In this document: in pieces, positions 44,801 to 55,124 of the stretch
Position numbering within the stretch: position 1 is the first letter of the stretch
Layout: each line of letters starts with the position of its first letter
Origin: Spisula solida
Lineage: Eukaryota > Mollusca > Bivalvia > Venerida > Mactridae
Direction of reading: 5' to 3'
Assembly (NCBI GenBank): GCA_947247005.1
Contig: OX365955.1
Coordinates: 17,341,322-17,405,321 of the forward strand
Length of the DNA: 64,000 bases
Position numbers and translations under genes: made by a program
Notes under the pieces: model-generated
What the model saw: the letters and a program-made list of their open reading frames with translations, nothing else
What the model was told of the DNA's origin: nothing
Databases searched by the model: none

Positions 44801-47772
44801 ACTTCGTGTTAAAAAGAAGACACAGTCGTACATCGCTTAGGAGTTACACTAGCATGGCAATATCAAAGATAAACAATTTCAGCCATACTTACGACTTAAG
44901 TGCACAGTACTCATTAGTTCTCTTCTGTAGTCATCAATGTTGCTAATGGCAACAGTTTGTTGTTGTTGTTGACATGGCTCTTGCTGCTGGTAGACAGCTT
45001 CGATGACATTCGGCGGTTTTCCAGTAAGCTATGAATATACAATTGGGAAATACGCAATATGTCATAGGCTTCAATATATTAGGTACCCAACATGTTTTGA
45101 GACCGATACCATGAAATAGAAAGTACTGTAAAATACCTCCCGGAGAGAGCAGGTCTCGGTAGTGTTTTGTATCAATACCTACAAAGATTAACGAGGTCAT
45201 CATACTCTGTCGTGTTCGTGAAGTTCATGGATATATCTGATCACAAGAGCATGTTTTGTTTTGGGAAGCATTAAGGGTGAGTAAAATGGGATACTACAAG
45301 GAGCATTAGGAAAGCAATACGACACATGTTAAGGTAACATTTAGGGATATAAAGGAGAACATTCAGGTGTAAATCAGGGGAAGCATTTAGGGGAACATTT
45401 AGGCGGAGAATGGATGGGACATTAAGGTGGTGTATTTTGGGTCGGTGTATTTTGAAGGGGAAATCGTACGAGTAAACAGTAGTCAATGACCAGTCTTCAT
45501 AAACATTTGATTATTCCTCGTATAAATAACATGACAAAACGTTTGGTTTCTGTTCGTACAAATAACAGGACACAACGTTGCATTACTCGTCGTAAAATTA
45601 GAGGACAAAACGTTGTACCGGGTATTACTCGTCGTACAAATTAGAGTACAAAACGTTGAATAACTCCTCGTACAAAGTAGAGGACAAAACGTTTGATTAC
45701 TACTCGTACAAAAAAACCTATTGCACTTTAACGAATCGGCGTGTATGATTTTGTAAATAATTCAGAGTGTAAAACATTTGATGAAATTACTAGGCTGTAA
45801 ATGAGTCCATGTTGCCTGATAATTCAATCTTAAAAGTAGTCAACGTATTATTAAGCTACGCTGTTGCCAGTTATTTATTTTACGATCGTTGCTGTATCAA
45901 CCCAATTTCTAGTAGCTGTTAAAATGTAAGTCAAAGTAGGGATAAATAATGCATAGAAATTGAAAAACTACGATCATGTTAAGTATTTTAATTTTAACAG
46001 GTCCTTTAATTGATATTCTACACATTAATGTACAATGCATTTACTATACCAACAAAAAAGCCAGGTGTAATATGTTTAGATACACGTACCTCAAATATTC
46101 GTTCATTTACATGGAATCCTGGGTCCGGCTGTTCATCTGGATTCCCAGCTAGAAGATTATAGCTAACACCAAGATAAATATACGGAGTGCCGGAGTAGTT
46201 CAAACCTTAAATAGATACATGCACTCATCAAATACACGTTCGCACAAGGAACCAATAAGTGGCTGGGTTAGTATAAACTACAACACAAAGCTTACACAAA
46301 TACTTCAGATGAACTCAAAATTAAAAAAAAGCAACATCGTTTACAAAATATGGTACAACAAAGGTTTCTTATATCACATATGAGGGAACCGATACTCCAG
46401 AACATCCGAATACAGGGTGTCCAAAAAAAAGTATACAGTTTCAGTGTTTATCTATCAATTCTCTTCATTCTATTATCGCAACGGAAATTTGCACATGTAT
46501 AGACAAAAGATGTAAGTTTTTCTGTGACCAATTTTAAGATTATAACCCAGATATTTTTTCGAAAAATGTCAATTTTCTCAAATTACCTTATTTTGTCCGT
46601 GACGTCATTTTGTAGTAATTAACGACGTTTTCACGATGCATGCCGCCTTCTGACATTTCCCTTCTTGCACTCGTTCTTTGAAACCATCAATTACATTTGT
46701 ACATGTTTCTTACCTGAATCTTCTAACCTTCTCTTTTGATGTTCCTCAGCAGCATAGATGTATCCGTTGGCTATATATTGTACACTAGCAATTAAGATAG
46801 CACAATAGAAAGAAATAAACTCAACCCGTTACTCGTCTTTGTTAAACCAGCTCATTCCAAAACTACGCAGGTGATTTATTGTTTTGAATGATACATAGCT
46901 CATGCAAGATGTGCCAGGGCCACACATTGTACATAAGGGGTTGGATGAATTCCTTTAAACAGTTGGATACAAAGTAATTTCCAGGAAAAACCACTGTGGT
47001 GTGACATGGCCCGCCCACAGCCCGGATCAAAATCATTGCGAATTCTTCTTTTGGGGCTATGTGAAATAGATAGCGTACAGCAAATAGCAAACAGACACGT
47101 CTATGCTCACGAGAAACATCAAAACAGAAGGTGAGAAGATCAGTTTAGACACATGTGCATATGTTATCAATAGTTTAAAAGAAGTGCAAGAAGGAAAACG
47201 TAAGGAGGGTGGACATCTTTAGAACGTCATAAATTTCTGAATAGACGTCACGGGCAAAATAAGGTATTTTCAGTAAATTTACATTTTTCTAAAAAATATC
47301 CGAGTTAAAATCTTAAAACTGGTCCCAGAAAAAACTTACAGCTTTCGTCTAAACATGTGTAAATTTCCTTTACGATAGAAAAATGAAGAGATTTTATAAA
47401 CATACAATCTAACTGTATACTTTCTTTTTGGACACCCTGTACTACGTAAACATATCCCACTATACACTATTGCAACCTATAAAATATGTTTTATCCTAGT
47501 TTTCTGATTCTAAGTACTATACGGATGTCGAAGTTTCATTTTGTCCAGGTGTGCAATAACTGTACTTGAATCTTGGTATCTGACCTGCATTTGGCAATAA
47601 AACTAATTATAGCGTCAATATATAATAGCGGCGTCTCGGCAATTGACAACTAAATAAGAACCATAGTACATAGTGATACACATATATGCTTGATATTGTA
47701 TCACGTGATATAAAAAATACCTGACACAAGGTTGAAGAATAGGAACAAAACAAACACGATGTAATATTCCAT
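38858..47772 (-). CDS. Secreted MACPF-ApeC (perforin-like/apextrin) protein, 10 exons
   Basis: Exons, in transcript order: 47721-47772, 46090-46205, 45137-45178, 44893-45028, 43895-44160, 43127-43553, 42183-42350, 40410-40535, 39737-39854, 38858-39107. Phases all agree; 566 residues. Exon 1 is a signal peptide (MEYYIVFVLFLFFNLVSG). Exons 2-6 form a MACPF domain, starting with LGVSYNLLAGNPDEQPDPGF; the signature YFRFLDRWGTS ends exon 5. After it comes a Thr/Ser/Pro-rich linker. Exons 7-10 are a complete ApeC domain: WPYGTYGLLETAHGCPSG, FDTEDT, YFCIKS, GYIYWDDDDLSN, GTLPDGTY, LIRFCCRNDG, LHFCYY. MACPF proteins insert pores in membranes; ApeC domains of amphioxus apextrins bind bacterial peptidoglycan. 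A targeted antibacterial effector is inferred. The exon 5 acceptor could instead give 44136 (8 residues fewer). The foldback mariner lies in intron 1. Confidence 0.85.
40957..40995 (+). repeat. Solo mariner-like terminal repeat
   Basis: 'tacgaggggtattcaaaaat' then 'aaacaggacc' is the form of mariner-type ends and resembles those at 55125 and 55175. No inverted partner was found nearby, so this is a fragment in the intron between exons 7 and 8 of the MACPF-ApeC gene. Confidence 0.45.
42009..42087 (+). repeat. Dispersed repeat, copy 2 of 2
   Basis: Partner of 21801-21885 in the same orientation, ending 100 bp from the 3' boundary of MACPF-ApeC exon 7. Confidence 0.6.
42690..42790 (+). repeat. 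'ccgagcacag' dispersed repeat, copy in a MACPF-ApeC intron
   Basis: 'gaaggcagcaatcaactta', 'acagccgagcacaga' and 'gcacattgcccaac' match the cluster at 12290-12930 and the copy at 58825-58910. Confidence 0.5.
46413..47439. mobile_element. Foldback mariner derivative in intron 1 of the MACPF-ApeC gene
   Basis: The ends CAGGGTGTCCAAAAA and its complement lie next to TA on both sides (46411-46412 and 47440-47441). Homology between the arms continues far past a normal mariner terminal repeat: 'accttattttgtccgtgacg', 'ccttcttgcac', 'cttctcttttgatgtt' and 'ttgtacactagcaat' on the left each have a counterpart, inverted, on the right. Arms are about 390 bp. Only the right arm reaches coding sequence (transposase C-terminus, 46950-47069). 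The element is thus two 3' ends of one mariner in inverted orientation. Confidence 0.75.
46950..47069 (+). pseudogene. Mariner transposase C-terminal remnant
   Basis: The frame reads through DTKVISRKNHCGVTWPAHSP then DQNHCEFFFWGYVK and stops. This is the mariner signature WPxxSPDLNPxDFFLWGYLK with some substitutions. The rest of the gene is absent. Confidence 0.7.
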
Positions 47773-48940
47773 ATCAAGTGTATGAATTACGGAACTGTAC
47801 TGACCTCAAACTGGTCATATTATCTTATCTATGTCTTCTTAATGGCATCTCCCACAAGTATCGTATCAACGGTCTCAGTCATTTGGAACACCTTGTTACA
47901 ATGACTTATATTCGTATCTGCGGCAGAATGATTACATGTAATTTATGATATTCATTAATTACTTTCTAGTTTCAGAAATTTAAAAACCTTGTATTTTCAT
48001 TTAGTAATGCACCTTATACCTGCACGCCATGGTATATGTAAAATAGTCTGTTTCTTATAGAACAACAAACATATACTTTTAATGATTGGCACATAAAACA
48101 CTACTATAATCACAACACTACATCCCTCCCATATTTACATTGAAACCCAACTTGGTTAATGTACTGTTAATGAAATTCTTGACATGATAAATGATCCAAT
48201 TAGCGTGGTATCAAATATAATGTCGGTCCAAATAATTCCAATGATAGTGCTATCAACAGTTCATGGCACATAAGTGGCGGATAATTAGGCGATAAATGAA
48301 ATGTCCTAAAAGTCTCATAAAACTGTTATTTGTTCTGAAAGTCAAAAACACAGCTTGATAAACGCAGTCAATTACAGATAAAATACAAAGTGTGTTCACA
48401 TTATAAGGAATATTGTTCATGAATGAAATTCCTTTGCAGGTGTATGATTCATCAAGTTTGTCTCTACATTTTGTAGACTGGCTCACTATACATTTATGAA
48501 TAAAGTGCATTAGAATAAAATATATGAATACATGAGGATAAATAATCCAATACATACTGATAACTATAGAGGTAACAAAGGATTATTATGCCTTTGTATA
48601 ACACTCTTATGTACACACATAATCACTGAGGTACTCCGGAGCTTTTCTTATCCTGGTTGATCTTCTTGGTGTTGTGTAGGTAGGTTCTTGGATTGATCCT
48701 TGGATTGGCTCTTGAATTGGTTCTTGAATAGGTTCTTGGTTACAATCTGACTGGTTTTCAGTTATAACTGGTGGATTATGGATTGGTTTAAAATGCGATG
48801 AATTTCTTGTTACTTCTTTGTCCTCGTTTTTTTGCGGTTATCATGGTTCCCTTTTTGTGAGTAATCTCAAATGGTTTTGGGTTAAATGGTGTTGTTAATT
48901 TGTCTCTTCGCTGTTGTTTCACAAGTACTTTGTCTCCAAT

Positions 48941-49860
48941 TTATATTTTATTTAGTTTGGAATTTCTCCGTTTATCAGCATATTGTTTCATCTTTTGCTT
49001 ATTACTCTTATCACATTTTCTGATTGATGGTTTGTTTGGTCTTGCAGTTTTCATTGGTATATTTGGTAATTTAGTGTTCATTCTTCTGCCAAATAACAAT
49101 TCAGCTGGTGTGTATCCGGTTGTAGCATGGGGTGTTGCACGGTAATTTCTTAAGAACGTATACATGTCCTGTTGCCAACATCCTTGCTCTGCTTTTGATG
49201 CACGTAAAGCTTTACCAATACTTCTCATAAAACGTTCACATTCACCATTGGCTTGGGGCCATACAGGTGTGATCTTCCTATGTTTGAATCCCATGTATTC
49301 GGAAAACTTGTGAAATTCATGTCCATTTAACGGGGGACCATTATCACTCTTAACAACGTGTGGAATTCCTAGAGTAGAGAACACCTTGTCAAGTGTAGGT
49401 ATGACAGTTTTTGCGGATAATGAATTCAGTATTTCAACAACGGGATACCTCGAGTAATCGTCAATCAGCACTAGCAAATATGTTCCGTTTGCAAATGGAC
49501 CGTAGAAATCTATGCTTGTTTCTATCCATGGTTGTTGTGGCAATTCTGACATTTTCAGAGGTTCAGTTGTTGCGTTGGGTTTAGCTGCTAAGCATGGTAT
49601 GCAACTCTTACATGTGTCTTCTACATACCTATCAATTCCTGGGAAGTATACTTTCTCTCGCAGTAGCTGTTTTGTCCTGACTATTCATTGATGTCCCTCA
49701 TGCGCAATAGAAATAACTTGCTTCTGCATGGATTTTGGTATAACCAATTTGTTTTCATGAAGTATAACTTCACTGTTTCCAACGGACACCATTGTAAGGT
49801 CATTTTTGCATCGTGCAAGCAAATGTATTCAGCACAAACTTGTTCGAGTTATGCTTCCAG
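48941..49860 (-). pseudogene. Gypsy integrase (broken by one stop)
   Basis: The His-Cys zinc domain is recognisable (HEGH, then about 30 residues later CKSCIPC), with a TGA straight after HEGHQ. The catalytic core follows: ETSIDFYGPFANGTYLLVLI (first Asp), VVKSDNGPPLNGHEFHKF (second Asp) and WPQANGECERFMRSIGKALR (Glu), the DDE triad. YTPAELLFGRRMNTKLP closes the core. The continuous frame after the stop is 48941-49552. Integrases of this type insert the cDNA copy into the genome. Confidence 0.85.
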
Positions 49861-49874
49861 GTTCCATTTCTGAT

Positions 49875-50290
49875 TCATTTTATGACACATTGTAAATCAA
49901 CATCATCTTGCGTAGCCATACATATCTCTTCAAGTTTCAGTGCTTTCGGAACATTGTTTTCAATTAAATAATTTAGATATTGCTCAGTTATATCCGTGAT
50001 ATTGTTATTGTGACTGACATCAGGATGACGCGACAAGTAATCCGACATGTTTAAATCTCCTCGTTTGAACTCTACTTTGATACTGTAGGCTTGAAGTCGT
50101 AATCTCCATCGTTCAATCCTTGCTGAATGAATGTCCAAATAGGTACAAGTTGAAATGTTCACATGCCCATACAATAGCCAGACTCTCGCGTTCAGTTTGA
50201 GAATATCTCCTCTCAACATCCGTCAGTGCCTTGCTTGCATATGCAACAACTTGTCCTTGTTGGAGCATCAACATATGTTTGATAGGATAA
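49875..50290 (-). pseudogene. Gypsy RNase H remnant
   Basis: VVAYASKALTDVERRYSQTE and ESLAIVWACEHFNLYLFGHS are RNase H residues. A second internal deletion then joins this to RIERWRLRLQAYSIKVEFKR and YLSRHPD, the domain's end. The frame changes at that joint, near 50130. Confidence 0.8.
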
Positions 50291-50506
50291 CAAATTTCCA
50301 GATTTACCTTTGGTGACATACATTGGTGCTGTAGTGATTATACTGTTAGTTTCAATTGTCGCTTGAAATTTTCCTAGTAATTTCACTTTTGTCTTCGACT
50401 CATATAAATACACTTGTGTGTCTACCTTTTCTAATTTTGGTTTCATGGGAATCTGAGACAGTGTTGCTTCATCAATTACGTTGATGGATAATCCAGTGTC
50501 AATCAA
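50290..50506 (-). pseudogene. Gypsy aspartic protease remnant
   Basis: MIDTGLSINVIDEATLSQIP carries the DTG-type active site, followed by the usual YLYESKTKVKLLGKFQATIE strand pattern. The frame passes straight into out-of-frame RNase H sequence near 50290, which shows that the reverse transcriptase between them was deleted. Confidence 0.8.
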
Positions 50507-50559
50507 AATCTACATAGACAGGCCATTAACTTTAACTGACAGTTTTGATCGAATAGAAT

Positions 50560-51381
50560 TAACACTCTCTATTCTTGAAATGTCAAAACCAAATACATAG
50601 TTATCTTCCCGATCACTATCACTGTCAATGTTATGTAACTTCTGTTTTGCTGAGCGACAAACCGATTTAAAGTGGTTCTTCTTATTACAGAGATTACATG
50701 TCTTGCCTTTTGCCGGACAAACATCCTTATGTGGGTATTCATAACCACAGTATCTGCATGTTCTCTTGGTAGAAGTTTTCGCATTATTTCCATTTTTGTT
50801 CGACTTTGATTTAGATTTCTTTTTGGACAGAACGTATGTTTCATTTTTGAGTTCTCAATTTCACTCGCTTGATGGTCCGAAAGTTCAAATGCTCTTGCAG
50901 ATGAGATTAGTGCTGGCAAATCCATTTCTTCTCTTAAAGCTTTTCTTCTTAACCTTGTTGATGTACATCCTTGGATTATTTGTGACTTAATTTCCTTGTC
51001 TTTATTTGCAAATTCACAGTTACCACTCAGATGTCTAAGCCTTGTATGAAAACTGTCCATTGTCGCGTTTGTATTCTGGTTTGCTTGTCGAAACTTGTAG
51101 ACTTCATATTCTATATTTTTCTTTGGTGAGAAGTAGGCATTTAACTTTGTTATTGCAGTGTCTATATCATTGCCTGTTTCAGTCAATGTATCAAAAATAT
51201 CGTTTACATCCTCCCCACTGTAATGAAGAAGATGAAGAAGTAACGCTCGTTTTCGTGCTTGGTCTGTTATATCTTACCCAACTAGCAAGTTTGTAAAGCG
51301 TTGTACCCATTTTTTCCATCTGGTATCAACTGCAGCATCATGCACATTGAAGGCAGAAAAACTTGGTAATGCTGTAGCCAT
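50560..51381 (-). pseudogene. Gypsy gag (stop and frameshift)
   Basis: Starts at the ATG 51381 (MATALPSFSAFNVHDA), about 140 bp after the primer site. An in-frame TAA (51276-51274) interrupts it after about 35 codons. The capsid-like region continues (ITKLNAYFSPKKNIEYEVYK, FRQANQNTNATMDSFHTRLR). The Cys-His knuckles appear only in another frame near 50640-50770, so a frameshift precedes them. Confidence 0.8.
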
Positions 51382-51770
51382 TTTGAGATTATCACTGTTA
51401 ATGAATAAGTCTCTTAAAAAACGTCAGCAATAAAGTCCAAATTTTCTAATGAATATAATTAGTGTCACTAAATTAAAATATCCATCAAACCAAACAATGC
51501 ACCTTAACTTTTAATTCCGTTTAATTCTCGTCGCCATGGTAAAATAGTCTGTTTCTTATAGAACAACAAACATATACTTTTATAATGATACTACACTTAT
51601 TATACATCCACTAGCATGGTCAGTCAACTACATAGTATATCTGTATCTTAACTCACTCCGTGTGTATCAGAGAGACTGCAATCATACAGGTACAATAGGC
51701 GTGGCTTAACTAATGATTGGCATATAAAACAATACTATAATCACAACACTACAGTATACCGAGGCAATTA

Positions 51771-52021
51771 TTAGTTCCCTACCGGTTTTTGACCGGAGGG
51801 GACTATAGGTTTGCCGTCCGTCCGTCAGTCCATCATTCCGTCAAAAAATCTGGATCCTGACATAACTCAAACAGTTTCCAAGCTAGGTTTATGAAACTTG
51901 GTATGTGGATAGGGAGCAATAGGGAATAATGTACGTCGAAACATATTTTGATTTCGACCACAATTGTGGTTGCTATGGCAACATAAACATTGAAAATGGC
52001 TTAAAACCGGTAGGGGACTTC
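51771..52021. repeat. Small dispersed element with 'ccctaccggtttt' ends
   Basis: The left end 'agttccctaccggtttttga' and the right end 'taaaaccggtaggggact' are inverted copies. The interior has the stacked 'gtccgtccgtcag' block and 'aagctaggtttatgaaactt', typical of bivalve dispersed repeats. It starts 13 bp after the target duplication of the Gypsy element. Confidence 0.6.
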
Positions 52022-52529
52022 TGTGTTGTTTGCAATTCTTAATTACTTTTTTTACTACTACGCTACTATCCTGGGAGTGAATATAGCGAATGCTATTTCA
52101 TGATAGGTTGGTGTTTTACTCGCCTTGTGAACAAAGCGGCAATCAGTTAATTCTTGCAACAAGGATTATACCTATTGTTAGAAAGTTGGTAGCCATTCTA
52201 GGCAATTAATTTGTTACTATTATTACAGCAAATTTTGCAAACCATAATGTGTCTACATGTATCAACTATTTTAAATGAATTCGACAAAATGAAGTATATT
52301 TTAGGCCAATCATGTACAGGCCAAGCCATATTCGACTTTAAAACCAGGTAAGGGATGGATGTTATAAAAAGTGATTACTAAATTAGTGTTTTGATATTGC
52401 TATGGCACCGTTATTTGACGAGAGCCAATACGACTGGCCTGAGGACAAATAGCAGGGTAAATACCAAATGATCTTGAATGATCGCACAGCCACAAAAGGG
52501 TACACTATTAAGTACATGAAACATGAAAT

Positions 52530-52584
52530 ACCCGATTTACACGCGCGTGAATAGACGGTCTATTCCACGCGCTTTTAATCGGGT
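52530..52584. repeat. 55-bp hairpin
   Basis: Arms 'acccgatttacacgcgcgtg', 'aatagac' and their near complement 'gtctattcc', 'acgcgcttttaatcgggt' pair over about 26 bp with a 2-3 base loop. Confidence 0.65.
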
Positions 52585-54423
52585 TTTGCATTTTCCACTT
52601 AATTTGCACTTTACATGTTCTTCAAACGTGCCTTGACAACGAACTATGTAAAATAAGTCGTTCACATTAATACGCTAGATATGCACGATAAAATATGACC
52701 AAAATGGGTAGTGATGAACATAATCGTGTATATAAACTGCTGGAAACGTTGTTGGTTACAAACTCTGTTACAATGTACGGCCTCTTATTGCTTTTGGTCT
52801 AAGAACAGTAACTCCCAAATGGATTACCTCCTTTCACTATAATATAGTAGTAATGAGACGGTTTTAACAAGCTTAGTTAAGGGCCACTATGTTGCTGAGT
52901 GGAAAATCGCATATTTCTATGTGTTTGTTTATTTTTAGATTTGTCAGTAGCATGCATGCAACATATCGTGCAAAAATATTAAATGATAAAATGGTTGTAT
53001 GGTACAAAATTAAGTGTACATGTCATATTGTCAGGTTGTGTCGTATACGGTGTTTATATGGATTAAATAATGTCTTAACTGATAATTGCTATGGATTGAC
53101 TTGGATTAAGTATCAATATATACATTTGTAGTTGTATCAACATATGACAGTAGTTTGCGATTCCAATAAAATGGACAAAACATTTAGTGTTGCGAAACTT
53201 TTGAAGCTCAGTATACAAATCGATAGGGAAATTGTTATACATAATGCATCATTTGTATTACCGCAATCAATTTCAAAATGCAAATAACTGCTGCTTTTAT
53301 TGTTCTATTAATTGAGCTAATTTCATATTCAGTGCGACTTTGTTCCGCTCATTTGTATAACATTAAAAGGGTGCTAGTTGCGAAACAAACGAATACGGCA
53401 ACATGAACACTCATCGAATATTTTAAGTACACACTATTTATGCGGGAATGAATTAATACGATACAGGTTATGACATTAATCATTTTCGATTAGAATTACC
53501 TTTACGGTATTTGTATTCATAGGCATGACTTCGCAGCAGCCAGTGCAACCATTACCTCACTTGTCTGGCAAGAAATTGAAAACTTCAATTGTCTCTCGCG
53601 TCAATATCGGGGGTTAATTTACATCTTCAAATGGTTTTTGTACGATTGAGACACCCGACAAAAACGTATATACATGAAAAAGGATTCAAAAACTGATAAA
53701 GGAAGAGCACACATGCAGACTTATAAAGAAATCACTTACGCGACCCGAGAGTGAAATATGTCTAAACAGGGTCACTAACGCTAACGTCTCACTATTTTAC
53801 ATTGTGTTAGTGCTTCTCATAGGCCTATCAAATGCTCTGTTTATACCGGATCTTGCATCAAACATTTGTGCGAGAATACGTAGCATGACACGTTGATATT
53901 GTGACAATGTCTCGGAAACTGACGTCACAAACGTTCATTCCTATAACTTCCACGCCTTGCCAGCCTGAACACCGTTTCTAAACCCTTTGTGTCATTCTAT
54001 AAACGAAGAACGACTTGCAGAACCCTTTCCCATTGTAGTAACGATAATTTCATACGATGCCGAGTGCATATCATCTTGCTGTTAACAGAACTTGGTTTTT
54101 GCCCGTTTTTCCTAACGTTCTAGTGGCGCATTTTTGCGTTACGTACGAGAAGTTCAATTTTTTTATTCAAGCACCTAACGTTCAAATGTCGTCATTGTTG
54201 AAGACAAAGTCTAACATGTAACATGTAATGTTTTTGTGATGTTTGACAACTGACGATAAGATAATATTAAAGATATATACGTCTGAAACCTAGTCGACAT
54301 CAATGGTTATTGACTGGACTATCATGAACGGACATGGTGGTAGTGTTACACAATAATTCTGATATAGAATTTTCACAATTGAATGCCGATCCAATATCAT
54401 GTACAAACGTAATAATATATGTG

Positions 54424-54440
54424 CCCCCCCCCCCCCCCCC
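54424..54440 (+). repeat. C17 homopolymer
   Basis: Seventeen consecutive C after 'atatgtg'. A complementary 'gggggggcacattttc' occurs at about 54892-54907, so the two may be the ends of a degraded foldback. The run is also prone to assembly or sequencing error. Confidence 0.7.
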
Positions 54441-55124
54441 AGTTGGCCTCGGAATGACCATTTTATACATCCCGAAAATGTTAAAATCCTTTAAATATTA
54501 CCAATCGATCAGGCTAGGGATCGATATTTTGTGATAACAGCCCCTGTATATTACATATAACCGAAGCGAGTGCAATAAAATAGGCCCCCAGTTGTTTATT
54601 ACTCCCAATCTGTATCAGTCAGACGCTTTAACAAGTGATTGTAAAGCGTCTGAATGATCATGATTTAGGGGATCACTTGTGTTTGATTCACTGATCTATG
54701 TTACTATAATGCGTGAACTGATCGATTTAATAATAGAGACACGGTAGAACTTAAATTACATTTCGAAATGTTCTTGTTTGTAGATTTATTACTGATTATG
54801 TAACAATACAATTTTAATAATTCCACGTGAGCTTTTTAGAACATAAAAGCTGCAAAAACGATTTTAATTCAAAATTTACAAAAATCTTCGCGGGGGGGCA
54901 CATTTTCTAGCATTGGATTTTAATATTTTTTATAAGTAAGAGTGCATGAAATTTCATGATTTTTATTAAATTGTTATAAAAAATCGATCTGAACCTGTGG
55001 AAACTTTCAGTTATAGATCTAATATTGTTTATTTAATAATTTGACGCCTGATTTGTATTTAAGGGATTTGAAAGAAATTATTTTTAAATAATTGTTAAAC
55101 TCATTTCTGTTGATGTAACTGTAT

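Larger units (their letters stand above)
48037..51753 (-). mobile_element. Ty3/Gypsy LTR retrotransposon, internally deleted
   Basis: The minus-strand 5' LTR is 51537-51753 and the 3' LTR is 48037-48122. Both begin TGTAGTGTTGTGATTATAGT and end in CA; GTATA flanks the element (48032-48036 and 51754-51758). Next to the 5' LTR is a primer site beginning TGGCGACGAGAATT; the polypurine stretch GGGAGGGA directly precedes the 3' LTR. The 3' LTR lacks about 130 bp found in the 5' copy. Gag, protease, part of RNase H and integrase remain in order; the reverse transcriptase is gone. Several stops and shifts are present, so it is dead. Confidence 0.9.
52022..55124. other. Long intergenic stretch, no gene seen
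   Basis: Only short frames without domain resemblance. It contains a hairpin at 52530-52584 and a C17 run at 54424-54440. Nothing else could be identified. Confidence 0.6.

Noticed and set aside
44890..44900. Donor of MACPF-ApeC exon 4 placed two bases earlier
   Set aside because: The gtaagt site follows AGTC, and only this phase agrees with the exon 5 frame.
48024..48036. 'cgccatgg' left of the 3' LTR as a second primer site
   Set aside because: The LTR ends are fixed by the GTATA duplication; the resemblance to the primer-site flank at 51531 is short and probably chance.
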